This document shows positions 36,401 through 45,557 of a stretch of 64,000 nucleotides of DNA, one piece after another. The notes below the pieces were generated by a model. It did not search any database. It was not told the origin of the DNA and saw only the letters and a list, made by a program, of their open reading frames with translations. Source of the stretch: Ectothiorhodospira shaposhnikovii (GTDB lineage Bacteria; Pseudomonadota; Gammaproteobacteria; Ectothiorhodospirales; Ectothiorhodospiraceae); assembly GCF_022227765.1 (NCBI RefSeq), contig NZ_JAJMLZ010000002.1, forward strand, positions 248,001 through 312,000, read 5' to 3'. Within the stretch, counting starts at the first letter, position 1. Each line of letters begins with the position of its first letter. The translations under genes and the position numbers were made by a program.

Positions 36401-38891
36401 GTCCAGACTGCTCCGGCGGCTCCGCCGCAAGAGGCATGTCGACCGGCTGCGGTTCCACCAGGGCCTGCAATCGCAGGATCAGGGACTGGGCCTCGGCAAC
36501 GGAACAGGGTTCACCCCGGATCTGGGCCACCAGACGGGGCAGCATCCCGCTGGAAGCTTCCATGGCGGCCAACACCTCCGGCCCCGGCGCGACCTGACCA
36601 TCGATCAGATGATTGAGCAGGTTTTCGTTGGCCCAGGCAAATTCACCCAGCAACTGCGCACCGACCAAGCGGCCGCTGCCTTTGAGGGTGTGGAAGGACC
36701 GACGGAGCGTGACCAGGGCATCCTGATTGTCCGGATGTGCGCACCAGCGCGGCACCTGCTCACCGATCCGGATCACTTCCTCGTCGGCCTCTTCCAGGAA
36801 CACCTCCAGGATGTCCGGGTCCAGGTCTTCGACCAGCGCGACGAGGCCGCCTCCGGCCTCGTCGTCGTCATCCTCCGTTGCCGGCACGACCGACGCCGCC
36901 GGGGGCGGCTCCAGATCTTCAAACTCCGGAACCCGCCGCGGAATCACCAGTGTACGGTCATCTTCCAGATCATCCTCCGACGGCTCCAGCCGCGGAGTGT
37001 GATCCGACACGTCCTCGTCATGGTCCGCTGACGGTTCGAGCCCGGGTAACGGCTCCCACTGAATGTCGTCGGGCGGCTCCGGCAGCGGCTCCCAGCGAAT
37101 GTCCTCCTCGGGCAGGTCCGGCAAGGGTTCAAGCTCGGGCAGGTCATCCAGGGGGGGCGCATCCGGGAACGGCGACGCCTCAACCGCATCCACGGCCCCG
37201 CCAAGCCTTGCCAGCGCGGCATGCCCGCGGGCCAGCAGGTCATCGGCATTGCCATGGCCGCTCGTGCGTGCCTCCAGGGCGCATTCGAGGGCGGTCAGCA
37301 CATCGGCCAGCAGGGTTTCCTCATCCGACTGCAGCGGCCGGGGGTCATCGATGCAGCGGGCCTGGATCACGTCCCGCAGTCCGTGCAAGAGGGTCACTTC
37401 GTCCGCCAGATTCAGCCAGGCCAGCACACCCGACAGACCATCCAGGGTGCGGGGCACCTCGCCCACCACGGCGGTATTTCCGGGGTCATGCACGAAGGTA
37501 TTGAGGGCGTCCTTGACCCGGGCAAGATCGGCCAGCGCCTCTCCCATGAGGGAGTGCATGAGGGCGCGTGACTCCGTCGGCGACAGGGCCCCGAGCGTGC
37601 CGGGCAGCCCCTCCTCCCCCCCTTCGTCTCCCCGACCTTCCGCCGCGGAACGGATCGCCGCTTCCATGTTGAGCATGTCGGCGGCGGCCTGCATCAGGAC
37701 CGTCTCTTCCGGGGCGGCATCGCCGTTCATGATGGCTTCAAGAATGTCCGCCTCGCGCAATGCAATCTCGCGGGGCTCCGCCATCCCCACCATGGCCAGG
37801 GTGTCGGCCATGCTGCGCAGCTTGCCCACCAGGGGCCGCAGAGCCTCCCGCTGTCGTCCGCCGGTGTGCATGAACACGTCCAGGTTGTCCTTGACGTCCG
37901 CCAGATCCTCCCGAATGGCGCGGGATACGGTCAGCATGAGTTCCCGGTTGGGTGCGCTGAGCCCTTCCTGGGCGGCGCGCAGCTCCGCCTCGTCGGGCAG
38001 CAGTTCCCCGAGACGATATGCCTCCCGCACGGCGGTGACCAGGGGGCCGCGGGAAGTGGCCCGCCCCGCGTAATACAGCAGATTGCGCAGCAGATCGTCG
38101 GGAATCCCCGCCGCCATGGCGGCTTCATCGTTCTCGATCAGGAAACGTATCTGGCGATCCACCTGCCCCAGCAACTGCTTGACGGCAGCGCCGGGCTCCA
38201 GCCCGCCGGAGCGGAGTGCCTCGCTGATCGCTCCCACCACCCAGAAGAAACGTTGCACCTCGGCCCGCCGGGCACAGCGGCGCAACCCGGCCACGGCCTT
38301 GTCGATACGCTGCGCCCCCGCCTCGATCTGCGCCCCCCTGAGCAGGCTGACCAGGCCGAGTTGATACTGATGCCGATAGACACGGGCCAAGGTCTGGATA
38401 TCCACCCCTTGCTCGGTCGGCAGGAGCGGTTCTTCCAGCGGCTTGGCGCTGATCGAGGCCAGGTCAGGGAAGAAGAAGACGGTTTCGCTCAGCAGCGATG
38501 CCTTGCGGACGGTGCGCAGGTCATTGAGCAAGGGCAGCAGGACCAGCGGCACATCCCGGTGGCCGGTCCGCAGGTGTTCCAGATAATCCGGCAGCTGGAG
38601 CATGGCCCTGGTCACGGTTTCCAGGGCCTCTTCCCGCCCGGTCACCTCGCCGGCGAGCAGTGCCCCGACCAACGCGGACATCTCCCGTGCCAGCATGGCG
38701 GCACCGTGGAGATCCAGCATCCGTAGGGTGCCTTCCACCTGATCCAGCAACCTGCGGGCCTCTTCCAGGCTGTCCGTCCGCCCGGCATCATCGCTGAAGG
38801 TCTCAAGGGCAGCCCGTGCTTCCGTCAACAGGGCATCCAGTTCCTTCTTGACCCAGCGCAGTGCAGTAAGTTGTTGGCTGTCTACTGTCAT
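33450..38891 (-). CDS. chpA: Hybrid chemotaxis histidine kinase ChpA/PilL
   Basis: 1813 residues. N-terminal: several degenerate Hpt-like domains, then Hpt segments with a phosphorylatable His near 731 (SFHTLKGSGRLVG), 879 (MHTLNGSART) and 1060 (QLHTLKGGARMAG). C-terminal: dimer/HATPase (about 1205-1520; MLRNAISHGIEAPDRRR), CheW (about 1525-1665) and a receiver domain (about 1685-1800; Asp in LMLLDIEMPRMDG). It drives PilG/PilH and twitching motility and cAMP control in Pseudomonas. The start at 38891 has AGGGTGG upstream. The linker near residue 1000 carries Glu-Pro and Glu-Leu repeats encoded by hexanucleotide repeats (35857-35908). Confidence 0.93.
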   Translation of the reverse strand: MTVDSQQLTALRWVKKELDALLTEARAALETFSDDAGRTDSLEEARRLLDQVEGTLRMLDLHGAAMLAREMSALVGALLAGEVTGREEALETVTRAMLQLPDYLEHLRTGHRDVPLVLLPLLNDLRTVRKASLLSETVFFFPDLASISAKPLEEPLLPTEQGVDIQTLARVYRHQYQLGLVSLLRGAQIEAGAQRIDKAVAGLRRCARRAEVQRFFWVVGAISEALRSGGLEPGAAVKQLLGQVDRQIRFLIENDEAAMAAGIPDDLLRNLLYYAGRATSRGPLVTAVREAYRLGELLPDEAELRAAQEGLSAPNRELMLTVSRAIREDLADVKDNLDVFMHTGGRQREALRPLVGKLRSMADTLAMVGMAEPREIALREADILEAIMNGDAAPEETVLMQAAADMLNMEAAIRSAAEGRGDEGGEEGLPGTLGALSPTESRALMHSLMGEALADLARVKDALNTFVHDPGNTAVVGEVPRTLDGLSGVLAWLNLADEVTLLHGLRDVIQARCIDDPRPLQSDEETLLADVLTALECALEARTSGHGNADDLLARGHAALARLGGAVDAVEASPFPDAPPLDDLPELEPLPDLPEEDIRWEPLPEPPDDIQWEPLPGLEPSADHDEDVSDHTPRLEPSEDDLEDDRTLVIPRRVPEFEDLEPPPAASVVPATEDDDDEAGGGLVALVEDLDPDILEVFLEEADEEVIRIGEQVPRWCAHPDNQDALVTLRRSFHTLKGSGRLVGAQLLGEFAWANENLLNHLIDGQVAPGPEVLAAMEASSGMLPRLVAQIRGEPCSVAEAQSLILRLQALVEPQPVDMPLAAEPPEQSGPVSRMDPVLLSIFGAETRQHLRTLEALLDEVPPGAAGLPIQSELLRAMHTLNGSARTAEVPEISAVCGTCERYLNLRAEAEPSVPPEALPDLRALTVHVHGVLDALERGDASLPTAEALEARFRQLHEQEQAHQEALRQAWDLEAAEPADVASPEARADLDILDSEPEPEPAPELELELELESVTDEPDPELVALFLEEAVDILHAADASLDLWSESLGNPDPVQAFQRQLHTLKGGARMAGMTPIGDLSHALESLMIALTEGERAPESPMIEVARQALDQLNTMVEQARQGETVVPVPRLVARLHALIEGGEAVSIAEPSPPPAVEPEADTEIRRRPVLERAAEPVIPLRVEAEPPRPAPEPARAGAAGQDVVRVRADVLDSLVNYAGEVNIYHARMEQQITSFGFNLGELEQTIQRLREQLRKLEMETEAQILFRHEQEQGAARWQEDFDPLELDRYSNIQQLSRALAESVSDLSSIQGLLADQVKDTETLLLQQTRVSTDLQEGLMHTRMVQFATIVPRLRRIVRQTASELGKRVELEVEGEGSELDRSVLERMLAPMEHMLRNAISHGIEAPDRRRAQGKDETGQVRLHMRREGSEVVLEVADDGAGVDLDAVRAKVTRLGLSSDPSLLTEQDLMQFILESGFSTASQVSQISGRGVGMDVVNSEIKQLGGVLSIDSTRGRGTRFTIRLPFTLAISQALLVQTGDEIFAVPLSSIEGILRMQGRDLAAFHAADDPVYEYAGNAYEVKHLGALLKVSRPLIPSPDAMCPVLLVRSGDHRIALHVDALMGSREVVIKPVGPQVSRVKGIAGATILGDGRVVMILDVPALVRAGAGVRLAYHGVQPDTASERRRATVMVVDDSITIRKVTARALERQGYQVLTARDGVDALAQLQEQVPDLMLLDIEMPRMDGFELATHIRNDARLRRMPIIMITSRTGDKHRQRAMEIGVNRYLGKPYQEMDLLTQIREVLDEHQGSGGAA
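35857..35908 (-). repeat. Hexanucleotide microsatellites inside chpA
   Basis: On the plus strand CTCCAA repeats about four and a half times (35857-35883) and GGTTCG about three times (35890-35908). They encode the ELELELELE and EPEPEP linker. Six-base units keep the frame, so slippage would only change linker length. Confidence 0.7.
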
Positions 38892-38942
38892 GGTCCACCC
38901 TGTGCCCATGATCATGGGCCTATGCCGATCCAGACCTCAAGT

Positions 38943-41009
38943 TCAGGACTTGCCGGAAGCGGCGGTATCCGTCGGCCCGAGCACCACCGTTTCCAGCTGT
39001 TCGGACTGCGGCAGCTTGAAACCGGAGACCGACTTGCGCAATTCCGAGGCCAGATTGGCCAGATTGCCGATGGAGACCGCCGTCTCGTTGGTGCCGTCGG
39101 AGGTCTGCATGGTGATTTCCTGGATGACCGTCATGGTATTGGAGATGTTCTGGGCCGCTTCGGCCTGCTGACGGGCAGCCTTGGAAATGGTGGCGATCAG
39201 CTCCGCCAGCTGATGGGACACCCCTTCGATTTCGGCCAGGGCATCGCCGGCATCAAAGGCCAGCTTGGCGCCACTGACGACGTTGGCGGTGGAATGCTCC
39301 ATGGAGATGACCGCCTCGTTGGTATCGGCCTGAATGGTCTTGACCAGGGCCTCGATCTGCCTGGAAGCATTGGAGGAACGCTCGGCAAGCCGCTGAACCT
39401 CGTCCGCCACCACCGCAAAGCCGCGTCCCGCCTCGCCGGCGGAGGAGGCCTGGATGGCGGCATTGAGGGCCAGGATATTGGTCTGGTCGGCGATGTCGGT
39501 GATCAGACTCACGATATCCCCGATCTCCTGGGAGGACTCACCCAGCCGCTTGATGCGCTTGGAGGTCTCCTGGATCTGCTCGCGGATGGTGTCCATGCCA
39601 TCGATGGTCTTGCGCACCGTCAGGGCGCCCTTGGAGGCAATGGCCACGGACTTCTTCGCCACGTCGGCGGAGGATTCCGCGGAGCGGGAAACCTGCTCGA
39701 TGGAGTCGGCCATGTCGGTGATGGCGCCGGAGGCGGAAGCGATCTCACGGGCCTGGAGATTGGAGGCATCCGCCAGACGCAGGGCGGTGGCCTGGGTCTT
39801 GACGGCGGAGCCGGAGACCTGCATCGCGGTCTGGTTGATCGTGGTCACCAGGCTGCGCAGGGCGTCGATGGCATAGTTGACCGAGTCGGCAATGGCACCG
39901 GTGATGTCCTCGGTCACCGTGGCATGGACCGTCAGATCCCCCTCAGCCAGGTTGGTCATCTCGTCCAGAAGACGCAGGATAGCCCGCTGGTTGCGCCGGT
40001 TCTGCTCCGTGGTGACCGCCAGGCGGCGCTGGGCATCCTGGTAGAACAGGTAGGCCAGCAGGCCCAGCACCAGCACGGCGGCCAGGGCGAACAGATAGCC
40101 GGCATACATCCAGAGGCTGCCGCTCCTGGCCCGCTGATCCAGATCCTGCTGCAGCGCCGCAACGGCATTGAGCAGGGCCGGCGACTGCGCCTGAATGCGA
40201 CGGGAGGCCTCGGCCACCTGGCCCAGCCGGCCCGTCTGGGCCAGCAGGGCCTCCACGTCGGGACGCACGCCGCTGAACACGGCGGCAATCTCCTGCACCA
40301 GGTCCCGCACGTCGGCCGGCAGACCGGCCCCGGTCTGCAGTCGGCCAAGTCCGGTCTGGAAATCGGCGGCATCCCGCTCCAGGCGGCCGGCGGTCACGGC
40401 CAGGTCGTCACCGGCCAGGATCCGGTTCAGATCCCGCTCCATGCGCTGGGCCAGGATGGCCTGTCGCGCGGCCAGATGGACCAGCCGGGCATCAATCCCC
40501 GACTCCGCCAGCCGGTCGGTCAGGGTATCGGCACGGAGCTGCAGCCGGGGCAGTCCCTGCGCCAGGGCGGCGGCATGGGTGGTGACGGCGGCAATGACGG
40601 TTTCATTATCCACCAAGACATTGACATGGCCCCGATACGTGCTCCAGGCGGATTCGGCGTTCCGCAAGGCATCGGCCACGGCCTCCGGTGCCGGTGGCAA
40701 TCCCCGCCCGGAATCTCCCTCGCGCAAGTAGGTCAATCCCAGATCCAGTCGATCCCGCAGCCGGCGCAGCTCCACAAACACCGCCGGCTGGCCCGTCATC
40801 GCATCCCGCGACAACGCCGCCAGTCGCTGGGACATCAGTCGTTGTTCGGAGGCCAAGGCGGCATGCTCGCGGCTGTTGCCCACCTGCCCCGTATGCAGCA
40901 CGAAAGCCATCACGGTCAGCAGCATCAGGACGACCAGCAGGCCGGCAAGCAACAGCATCCCCCGGCTGATTCCCAGCCGACCTGTCGCGTCACTTGAAGA
41001 CGATTTCAT
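38943..41009 (-). CDS. pilJ: Type IV pilus chemoreceptor
   Basis: 688 residues: TM helix about 18-40, a periplasmic double PilJ-type helical region ([13 protein letters not shown] near the first, [17 protein letters not shown] in the second), TM about 300-322, HAMP, and a methyl-accepting signalling domain. The hairpin tip is present ([31 protein letters not shown]). ATG at 41009 has GAGGAA eight bases upstream; a longer start at 41030 lacks one. It sits between pilI and chpA and feeds the kinase. Confidence 0.92.
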   Translation of the reverse strand: MKSSSSDATGRLGISRGMLLLAGLLVVLMLLTVMAFVLHTGQVGNSREHAALASEQRLMSQRLAALSRDAMTGQPAVFVELRRLRDRLDLGLTYLREGDSGRGLPPAPEAVADALRNAESAWSTYRGHVNVLVDNETVIAAVTTHAAALAQGLPRLQLRADTLTDRLAESGIDARLVHLAARQAILAQRMERDLNRILAGDDLAVTAGRLERDAADFQTGLGRLQTGAGLPADVRDLVQEIAAVFSGVRPDVEALLAQTGRLGQVAEASRRIQAQSPALLNAVAALQQDLDQRARSGSLWMYAGYLFALAAVLVLGLLAYLFYQDAQRRLAVTTEQNRRNQRAILRLLDEMTNLAEGDLTVHATVTEDITGAIADSVNYAIDALRSLVTTINQTAMQVSGSAVKTQATALRLADASNLQAREIASASGAITDMADSIEQVSRSAESSADVAKKSVAIASKGALTVRKTIDGMDTIREQIQETSKRIKRLGESSQEIGDIVSLITDIADQTNILALNAAIQASSAGEAGRGFAVVADEVQRLAERSSNASRQIEALVKTIQADTNEAVISMEHSTANVVSGAKLAFDAGDALAEIEGVSHQLAELIATISKAARQQAEAAQNISNTMTVIQEITMQTSDGTNETAVSIGNLANLASELRKSVSGFKLPQSEQLETVVLGPTDTAASGKS

Positions 41010-41072
41010 CAGATTGATTCCTCGACCCATTGCGCCGCGGAAGACGGCTCAACACCCTGCATGTATCCGCGG

Positions 41073-41621
41073 CTACGCGGAGATGTTCATGAAATCCGGA
41101 TCATCCACCAGCTTCCAGGGGCTGAACACGGCCAGATGCTCGGCACCTCGCCGGCATGCCCCCGTCAGGTAGGGCCTGAACGGCTCGTCCACCAGCGGCA
41201 GATCTTCCGTGCGCTCCTGTTTCCAGTAATGCTTCATTCCCAGCACCGCCTCCACCATGAGACCGGCATACACGCCCTGATGACTCATCACCAACAGACG
41301 GTGACGCCGCGTTTCGCCGGCAAGGTTCTCGCCGAACAGGAAACCGTGCAGGTCCATCATAGGCAGCAGATTGCCGCGCATGTTGGCGACGCCCAGGGCC
41401 CAGTGCTTGACGCCCGGCACACGGGTGCAGGGAGGCGGGGTCACGATTTCCGCCACCTGATCCATGGGCGCCAGCAACAACCGGCCATGCAACTGGAACA
41501 TGACGCCTTTCCAAGCACCGCGCAGCTCGTCCTGGATCGGAAACTGCCCGCCCAGGGAACGCCCCTTGCGCTCCACTTCGAGCAGATAGGAGAACGGGTC
41601 CGTCATCGCGTTCGTGGTCAC
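41073..41621 (-). CDS. pilI: CheW-like coupling protein PilI
   Basis: 182 residues with a CheW fold (GVMFQLHGRLLLAPMDQVAEIV and LGVANMRGNLLPMMDL). It couples PilJ to ChpA. The GTG start at 41621 follows a purine-rich AAGGGGGCGGC; a second candidate ATG at 41606 has none. The gene lies ten bases after pilH. Confidence 0.88.
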   Translation of the reverse strand: MTTNAMTDPFSYLLEVERKGRSLGGQFPIQDELRGAWKGVMFQLHGRLLLAPMDQVAEIVTPPPCTRVPGVKHWALGVANMRGNLLPMMDLHGFLFGENLAGETRRHRLLVMSHQGVYAGLMVEAVLGMKHYWKQERTEDLPLVDEPFRPYLTGACRRGAEHLAVFSPWKLVDDPDFMNISA

Positions 41622-41631
41622 GCCGCCCCCT

Positions 41632-41994
41632 TCAGGACAGGATTTCCTTGAGGCTTCTGATCAGTTCCTTCTCGCGTACCGGCTTGACGATGTAATCCCG
41701 AGCCCCCTGCCGCATGGCCCAGACCTTGTCGGTTTCCTGATCCTTCGTGGTCACCATGACGATGGGAATATCGGCGGTGAGCGGATCCTGGGAAAGCTGG
41801 CGGGTGGCCTGGAATCCGTTCAGGCCCGGCATGACCACATCCATCAGCACCAGATCGGGCTTGATCTCCCGGGCGCGGGACATGCCTTCCTCACCGGAGG
41901 AGGCCGTGACCACCGTATAGCCATGCCTTGCCAGCATGGTGCTGATCACATGAAGTTCGGTGGGGGAGTCATCGACCACCAGGATGCACGTCAT
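41632..41994 (-). CDS. pilH: Twitching-motility response regulator PilH
   Basis: A 120-residue single receiver domain. Phospho-acceptor Asp in DLVLMDVVMPG, acidic pair in VVDDS, and the conserved Lys in YIVKPV. PilH-type regulators act with or against PilG, promoting PilT-driven retraction in Pseudomonas. It lies between pilG and pilI. Confidence 0.92.
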   Translation of the reverse strand: MTCILVVDDSPTELHVISTMLARHGYTVVTASSGEEGMSRAREIKPDLVLMDVVMPGLNGFQATRQLSQDPLTADIPIVMVTTKDQETDKVWAMRQGARDYIVKPVREKELIRSLKEILS

Positions 41995-42061
41995 GACAAC
42001 GTCTCCGAATTGAAATTCCGCCCCGGATCAGGTTACGCGGGGCCTGTACATGCATGAACCT

Positions 42062-42478
42062 TTACTGTTTCCGGACGTGCTGGCGAATGGCCCCCAGCAG
42101 ATCATCCCGGGTGAAGGGCTTGGTCAGGTACTGCTCCGAACCCACGATCCGGCCCCGGGCCTTGTCAAAGATGCTGTCCTTGCTCGACAGCATGATCACG
42201 GGCGTCTGCCGAAATACCCGGTTATGCTTGATCAGCGCGCAGGTCTGATAGCCGTCCAGGCGGGGCATCATGATGTCCACGAAAATGATGTCCGGCTTAT
42301 GCTCGGCGATCTTGGCCAGGGCCTCGAAACCGTCCGTGGCGGTCACCACCTCGCAGCCGTGTTTCTTCAGCAGCGTCTCGGCGGTGCGACGGATGGTCTT
42401 GCTGTCGTCGATCACCATGACCTTGAGGCCGGAAAGATCCTCTTGGCCGGCGTTGTCATCCTGGGTGTATTCGTTCAC
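42062..42478 (-). CDS. pilG: Twitching-motility response regulator PilG
   Basis: A 138-residue single receiver domain with Asp in DIIFVDIMMPRLDG, VIDDSKTIRRT and the LTKPF Lys. It is the first gene of the operon pilG-pilH-pilI-pilJ-chpA-chpC. A GTG at 42478 with GGGGGCGG just upstream is the likely start. PilG promotes pilus extension and cAMP synthesis in Pseudomonas. It is divergent from gshB, as in Pseudomonas. Confidence 0.92.
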   Translation of the reverse strand: MNEYTQDDNAGQEDLSGLKVMVIDDSKTIRRTAETLLKKHGCEVVTATDGFEALAKIAEHKPDIIFVDIMMPRLDGYQTCALIKHNRVFRQTPVIMLSSKDSIFDKARGRIVGSEQYLTKPFTRDDLLGAIRQHVRKQ

Positions 42479-42665
42479 ACCGCCCCCGATACATCAATGT
42501 TTGCAGACAGGGTCTTGAATTTACTCCATGGTCTGGAGGGTATCAAACAAAACTGCCGGCGTGGATCACGGGGCCAGGTGGTGAGAAATCCCGCTCAGTC
42601 ATTTATCTTGTGCGCATGTCGAACGAATTGCACCCACTCCCCCCCAGATCGTGCGAGGTTGCCCG

Positions 42666-43631
42666 ATGAACGGCTCTCAGGTCCGCCTGGGCGTGGTCAT
42701 GGACCCCATCCAGACCATCCAGGTCAAGAAGGACTCCACCCTGGCCATGCTGTTGGCCGCCCAGGCAAGGGGCTGGCAACTGCATTACATGGAACCGCAG
42801 GACCTGTGGCTGACCGATGGCCGGGTCCATGCCACCTCCCGACCGCTGACGGTCAGGGACGACCCTCGCCGCTGGTTCGAACTGGGCAGTCCCGAAGAAC
42901 ATCCCCTGGCGACACTGGACGTGGTGCTGATGCGCAAGGATCCCCCGTTCGACATGGAGTATGTCTACAGCACCTATCTGTTGGAACTGGCGGCTGCCGA
43001 GGGTTGCCTGGTGGTGAACCGACCCGCCAGCCTGAGGGATGCCAACGAAAAGCTCTATACCGCCTGGTTTCCCCAGTGCTGCCCCCCCAGCCTGGTCACC
43101 CGCAACCCGGCCCGCATTCGCGACTTCATGGCCCGGCAGGGCGAGATCGTGGTCAAGCCCCTGGACGGCATGGGTGGGGCATCGGTATTCCGCCTGATCC
43201 CCGGCGACACCAACATCGGGGTGATCCTGGAAACCGTCACCGACCATGGGCGTCGCAGCGTCATGGCTCAGCGTTTCCTGCCCGAATATCGCCAGGGCGA
43301 CAAGCGCATCCTGCTGGTGGATGGCGAACCCGTGCCCTATGCCCTGGCCCGCATTCCGGCGGAGGGCGAGGGGCGCGCCAACCTGGCCGCCGGCGGCCGG
43401 GGCGAAGGGGTGCCGCTGACCGAGCGGGACCGCTGGATCTGCAGCCAGGTGGGGCCGACCCTCAGGGAAAAGGGGCTGATGTTCGTGGGTCTGGACGTGA
43501 TCGGCGATTATCTCACGGAGATCAACGTCACCAGCCCCACCTGCATCCGGGAACTGGATGCCCAGTTCGGACTCGATATCGGTGGCCAACTGATGGACGC
43601 CATCGCCGGCCACCTGGGGGCCCGTACATGA
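42666..43631 (+). CDS. gshB: Glutathione synthase
   Basis: A 321-residue ATP-grasp enzyme adding glycine to gamma-glutamylcysteine. Marks are VVMDPIQTIQVKKDSTLAML, VVKPLDGMGGASVF (nucleotide loop) and INVTSPTCIREL. ATG at 42666 has AGG eight bases before; a GTG 15 bases earlier is less likely. It overlaps apbE by four bases and begins a tightly packed five-gene unit. Confidence 0.95.
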   Translation: MNGSQVRLGVVMDPIQTIQVKKDSTLAMLLAAQARGWQLHYMEPQDLWLTDGRVHATSRPLTVRDDPRRWFELGSPEEHPLATLDVVLMRKDPPFDMEYVYSTYLLELAAAEGCLVVNRPASLRDANEKLYTAWFPQCCPPSLVTRNPARIRDFMARQGEIVVKPLDGMGGASVFRLIPGDTNIGVILETVTDHGRRSVMAQRFLPEYRQGDKRILLVDGEPVPYALARIPAEGEGRANLAAGGRGEGVPLTERDRWICSQVGPTLREKGLMFVGLDVIGDYLTEINVTSPTCIRELDAQFGLDIGGQLMDAIAGHLGART

Positions 43632-44689
43632 GCCCTCGTCACGCACTGTCAGCCGGCATGCACGGCCTCCGGGCACTGGCGATCCTGGGCCTGATCCTGC
43701 TGCTCGGCGCCTGCGAGCGTCCGGAGATCCATCGGGACCGATTCATTGCCTTCGGCACCCTGGTGGAACTGAACATCTATACATCGGACCGGGATCTGGC
43801 TGCCCGGGCCGCCGAGTCGGTTCGGGCCGACCTGGAGTACATGCACCGGGCCTGGCATGCCTGGGAACCCGGTCCCATGGGCCGGACCAATGAACTGCTG
43901 GCCACCGGCCTGCCGTTTTCCGCCAACCCCTCCGTCCTGCCCCTGATCCTGGACGCCCAGCGCCTGTATGCAGCCAGTGATGGCCTGTTCAATCCGGCCA
44001 TGGGCGCCCTGTTCGCTCTCTGGGGCTTCCAGACGGACGAACCCCAGGGGCCACCCCCGGCGCCGGAACAGATCCGGGCCATCCTGGAGCAGGCGCCGAG
44101 CATGGCCGATATCGAGATCGACGGCATCCGCATGCGCAGCCACAACCCGGCGGTACGGCTGGACCTGGGCGCCTACGCCAAGGGCTACGGCATCCATCAG
44201 GCCATGGAACACTTGCGCGGGATGGGCGTGGAAAACGCCATTCTCAATGCCGGCGGCGACCTGCGGGCCATCGGCCGTCCGGGTAACCGTCCCTGGCGCA
44301 TCGGTGTCCGCGCCCCGGACGGACAGGGCGTACTGGCCTCCATCGAGACCCGGGGAGACGAGGCGATCTTCACTTCAGGAGATTACGAGCGCTACTACCT
44401 CCACGAGGGGGAGCGCTACCACCATATTCTGGACCCCCGCAGCGGACAGCCGGCCCGCGGCACCCATTCCGTGACCGTCATCCATGACAATGCCGCCGAG
44501 GCCGATGTCGCCAGCACCGCCCTGTTCATTGCCGGCCCCGGGGACTGGCCCCGGATCGCCGCGCAACTGGGCGTCGACAAGGTGATGCTGATCGATCACG
44601 CCGGCATCGCCCACCTGACGCCGGCCATGGAGAAGCGGGTGAAATTCGAAGGGACGCCGCCGGAGATCCGCGTCACTCCGCTGCCATGA
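43628..44689 (+). CDS. apbE: FAD:protein FMN transferase, lipoprotein
   Basis: 353 residues. A signal peptide ends in a lipobox LLLGAC (C29), so the mature protein is anchored outside the inner membrane. ApbE attaches FMN covalently to Thr/Ser of target proteins such as RnfG/NqrC using FAD. Motifs include RLDLGAYAKGYGI, NAGGDLRAIG, ILDPRSGQPA and AEADVASTALF. It overlaps gshB and the NusG II gene by four bases each. No Rnf or Nqr target is in the window. Confidence 0.92.
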   Translation: MSPRHALSAGMHGLRALAILGLILLLGACERPEIHRDRFIAFGTLVELNIYTSDRDLAARAAESVRADLEYMHRAWHAWEPGPMGRTNELLATGLPFSANPSVLPLILDAQRLYAASDGLFNPAMGALFALWGFQTDEPQGPPPAPEQIRAILEQAPSMADIEIDGIRMRSHNPAVRLDLGAYAKGYGIHQAMEHLRGMGVENAILNAGGDLRAIGRPGNRPWRIGVRAPDGQGVLASIETRGDEAIFTSGDYERYYLHEGERYHHILDPRSGQPARGTHSVTVIHDNAAEADVASTALFIAGPGDWPRIAAQLGVDKVMLIDHAGIAHLTPAMEKRVKFEGTPPEIRVTPLP

Positions 44690-45048
44690 TGACCCGCGCC
44701 GATGCCTTCGTGATCCTGATGGCCGTCCTGCTGGTGGCGGGCAGTTATGCCTGGCTGTGGACGCCGGCCACCCCCGCCACCCAGGTGCGGGTGGTGGCCG
44801 GCGACCGGGAAATCGCCCGCCTGCCCCTGGATCAGCCCCGGCAACTGGAAGTCTCCGGACCCGCCGGCATCACTGTGGTGGAAATCCGGGACGGCGCCGC
44901 CCGCTGCGCCGCCTCCCCCGGCTCCCAGGGCATCTGCCAGCAGGCCGGCTGGCTGCGCCAGGCCGGCGACATGGCCGTGAGCCTGCCCAACCGGGTCATC
45001 ATCGAGGTACTGGGAGACGAGTGGGTGTTCGACAGCGTGAATTATTGA
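44686..45048 (+). CDS. NusG domain II-containing membrane-anchored protein
   Basis: 120 residues: an N-terminal helix (about 7-25), then a NusG_II-type extracytoplasmic domain. The family hallmark C-x(n)-C-xx-GW-xxxxGD-xxxxLPN-xxxxE is clear (CAASPGSQGIC, then QQAGWL, GDMAVSLPNRVIIEV). Its function is unknown. It is often encoded with ApbE and Gx proteins in bacteria that use extracytoplasmic flavins. It overlaps neighbours on both sides. Confidence 0.85.
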   Translation: MMTRADAFVILMAVLLVAGSYAWLWTPATPATQVRVVAGDREIARLPLDQPRQLEVSGPAGITVVEIRDGAARCAASPGSQGICQQAGWLRQAGDMAVSLPNRVIIEVLGDEWVFDSVNY

Positions 45049-45557
45049 TGCAGCTGCCGACCACCCGGGAAGATCATCGCATTGCCTGGCTGGCCGCACT
45101 GGCCATCGCCGTGCACATCCTGGAGGCCGCGATTCCAAGCCCCCTGCCCGGCGTCAAGCCGGGGCTGGCCAACGTCATCACGGTGCTGGTGCTGATGCTG
45201 TTCGGCTGGCGCATGGCGGTCTGGGTCACCCTGCTGCGGGTACTGGCGGGCAGCCTGGTGATCGGCACTTTCCTCAGCCCCACCTTCCTGCTCAGTGCCG
45301 CCGGCGCCGGATGCAGCCTGGCCGTGCTGGGCCTGGCCCATCGCCTGGCGGGCGCCCGGCTCAGCCCCCTGGGCCTGTGCGTGCTGGCGGCGCTGGCCCA
45401 CATGACGGGGCAGTTCCTGCTGGCCTGGTGGTTGTTCATCCCCCACCCGGCCTTGCTCAAGCTACTGCCGGTGCTGCTGAGCTTTTCCCTGGTGTTCGGC
45501 CTGGTGAGCGGTACAATAGCCGCCATGATGTACCAGCAGGTGTCCCGATCCCCGTGA
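45048..45557 (+). CDS. Gx transporter family membrane protein
   Basis: 169 residues with about five hydrophobic helices and the Gx hallmark PGVKPGLANVITVLVLMLFG. This family (once labelled heptaprenyl diphosphate synthase component I) belongs to the ECF S-component-like membrane proteins. In flavin-related gene sets it is suspected to move a flavin or prenyl compound; that is inference. The start at ATG 45048 shares one base with the upstream stop. Confidence 0.85.
   Translation: MQLPTTREDHRIAWLAALAIAVHILEAAIPSPLPGVKPGLANVITVLVLMLFGWRMAVWVTLLRVLAGSLVIGTFLSPTFLLSAAGAGCSLAVLGLAHRLAGARLSPLGLCVLAALAHMTGQFLLAWWLFIPHPALLKLLPVLLSFSLVFGLVSGTIAAMMYQQVSRSP

Noticed and set aside
42050-43627. An in-frame 526-residue extension of apbE
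   Set aside because: It covers gshB in another frame; a lipoprotein signal peptide starts properly at 43628.
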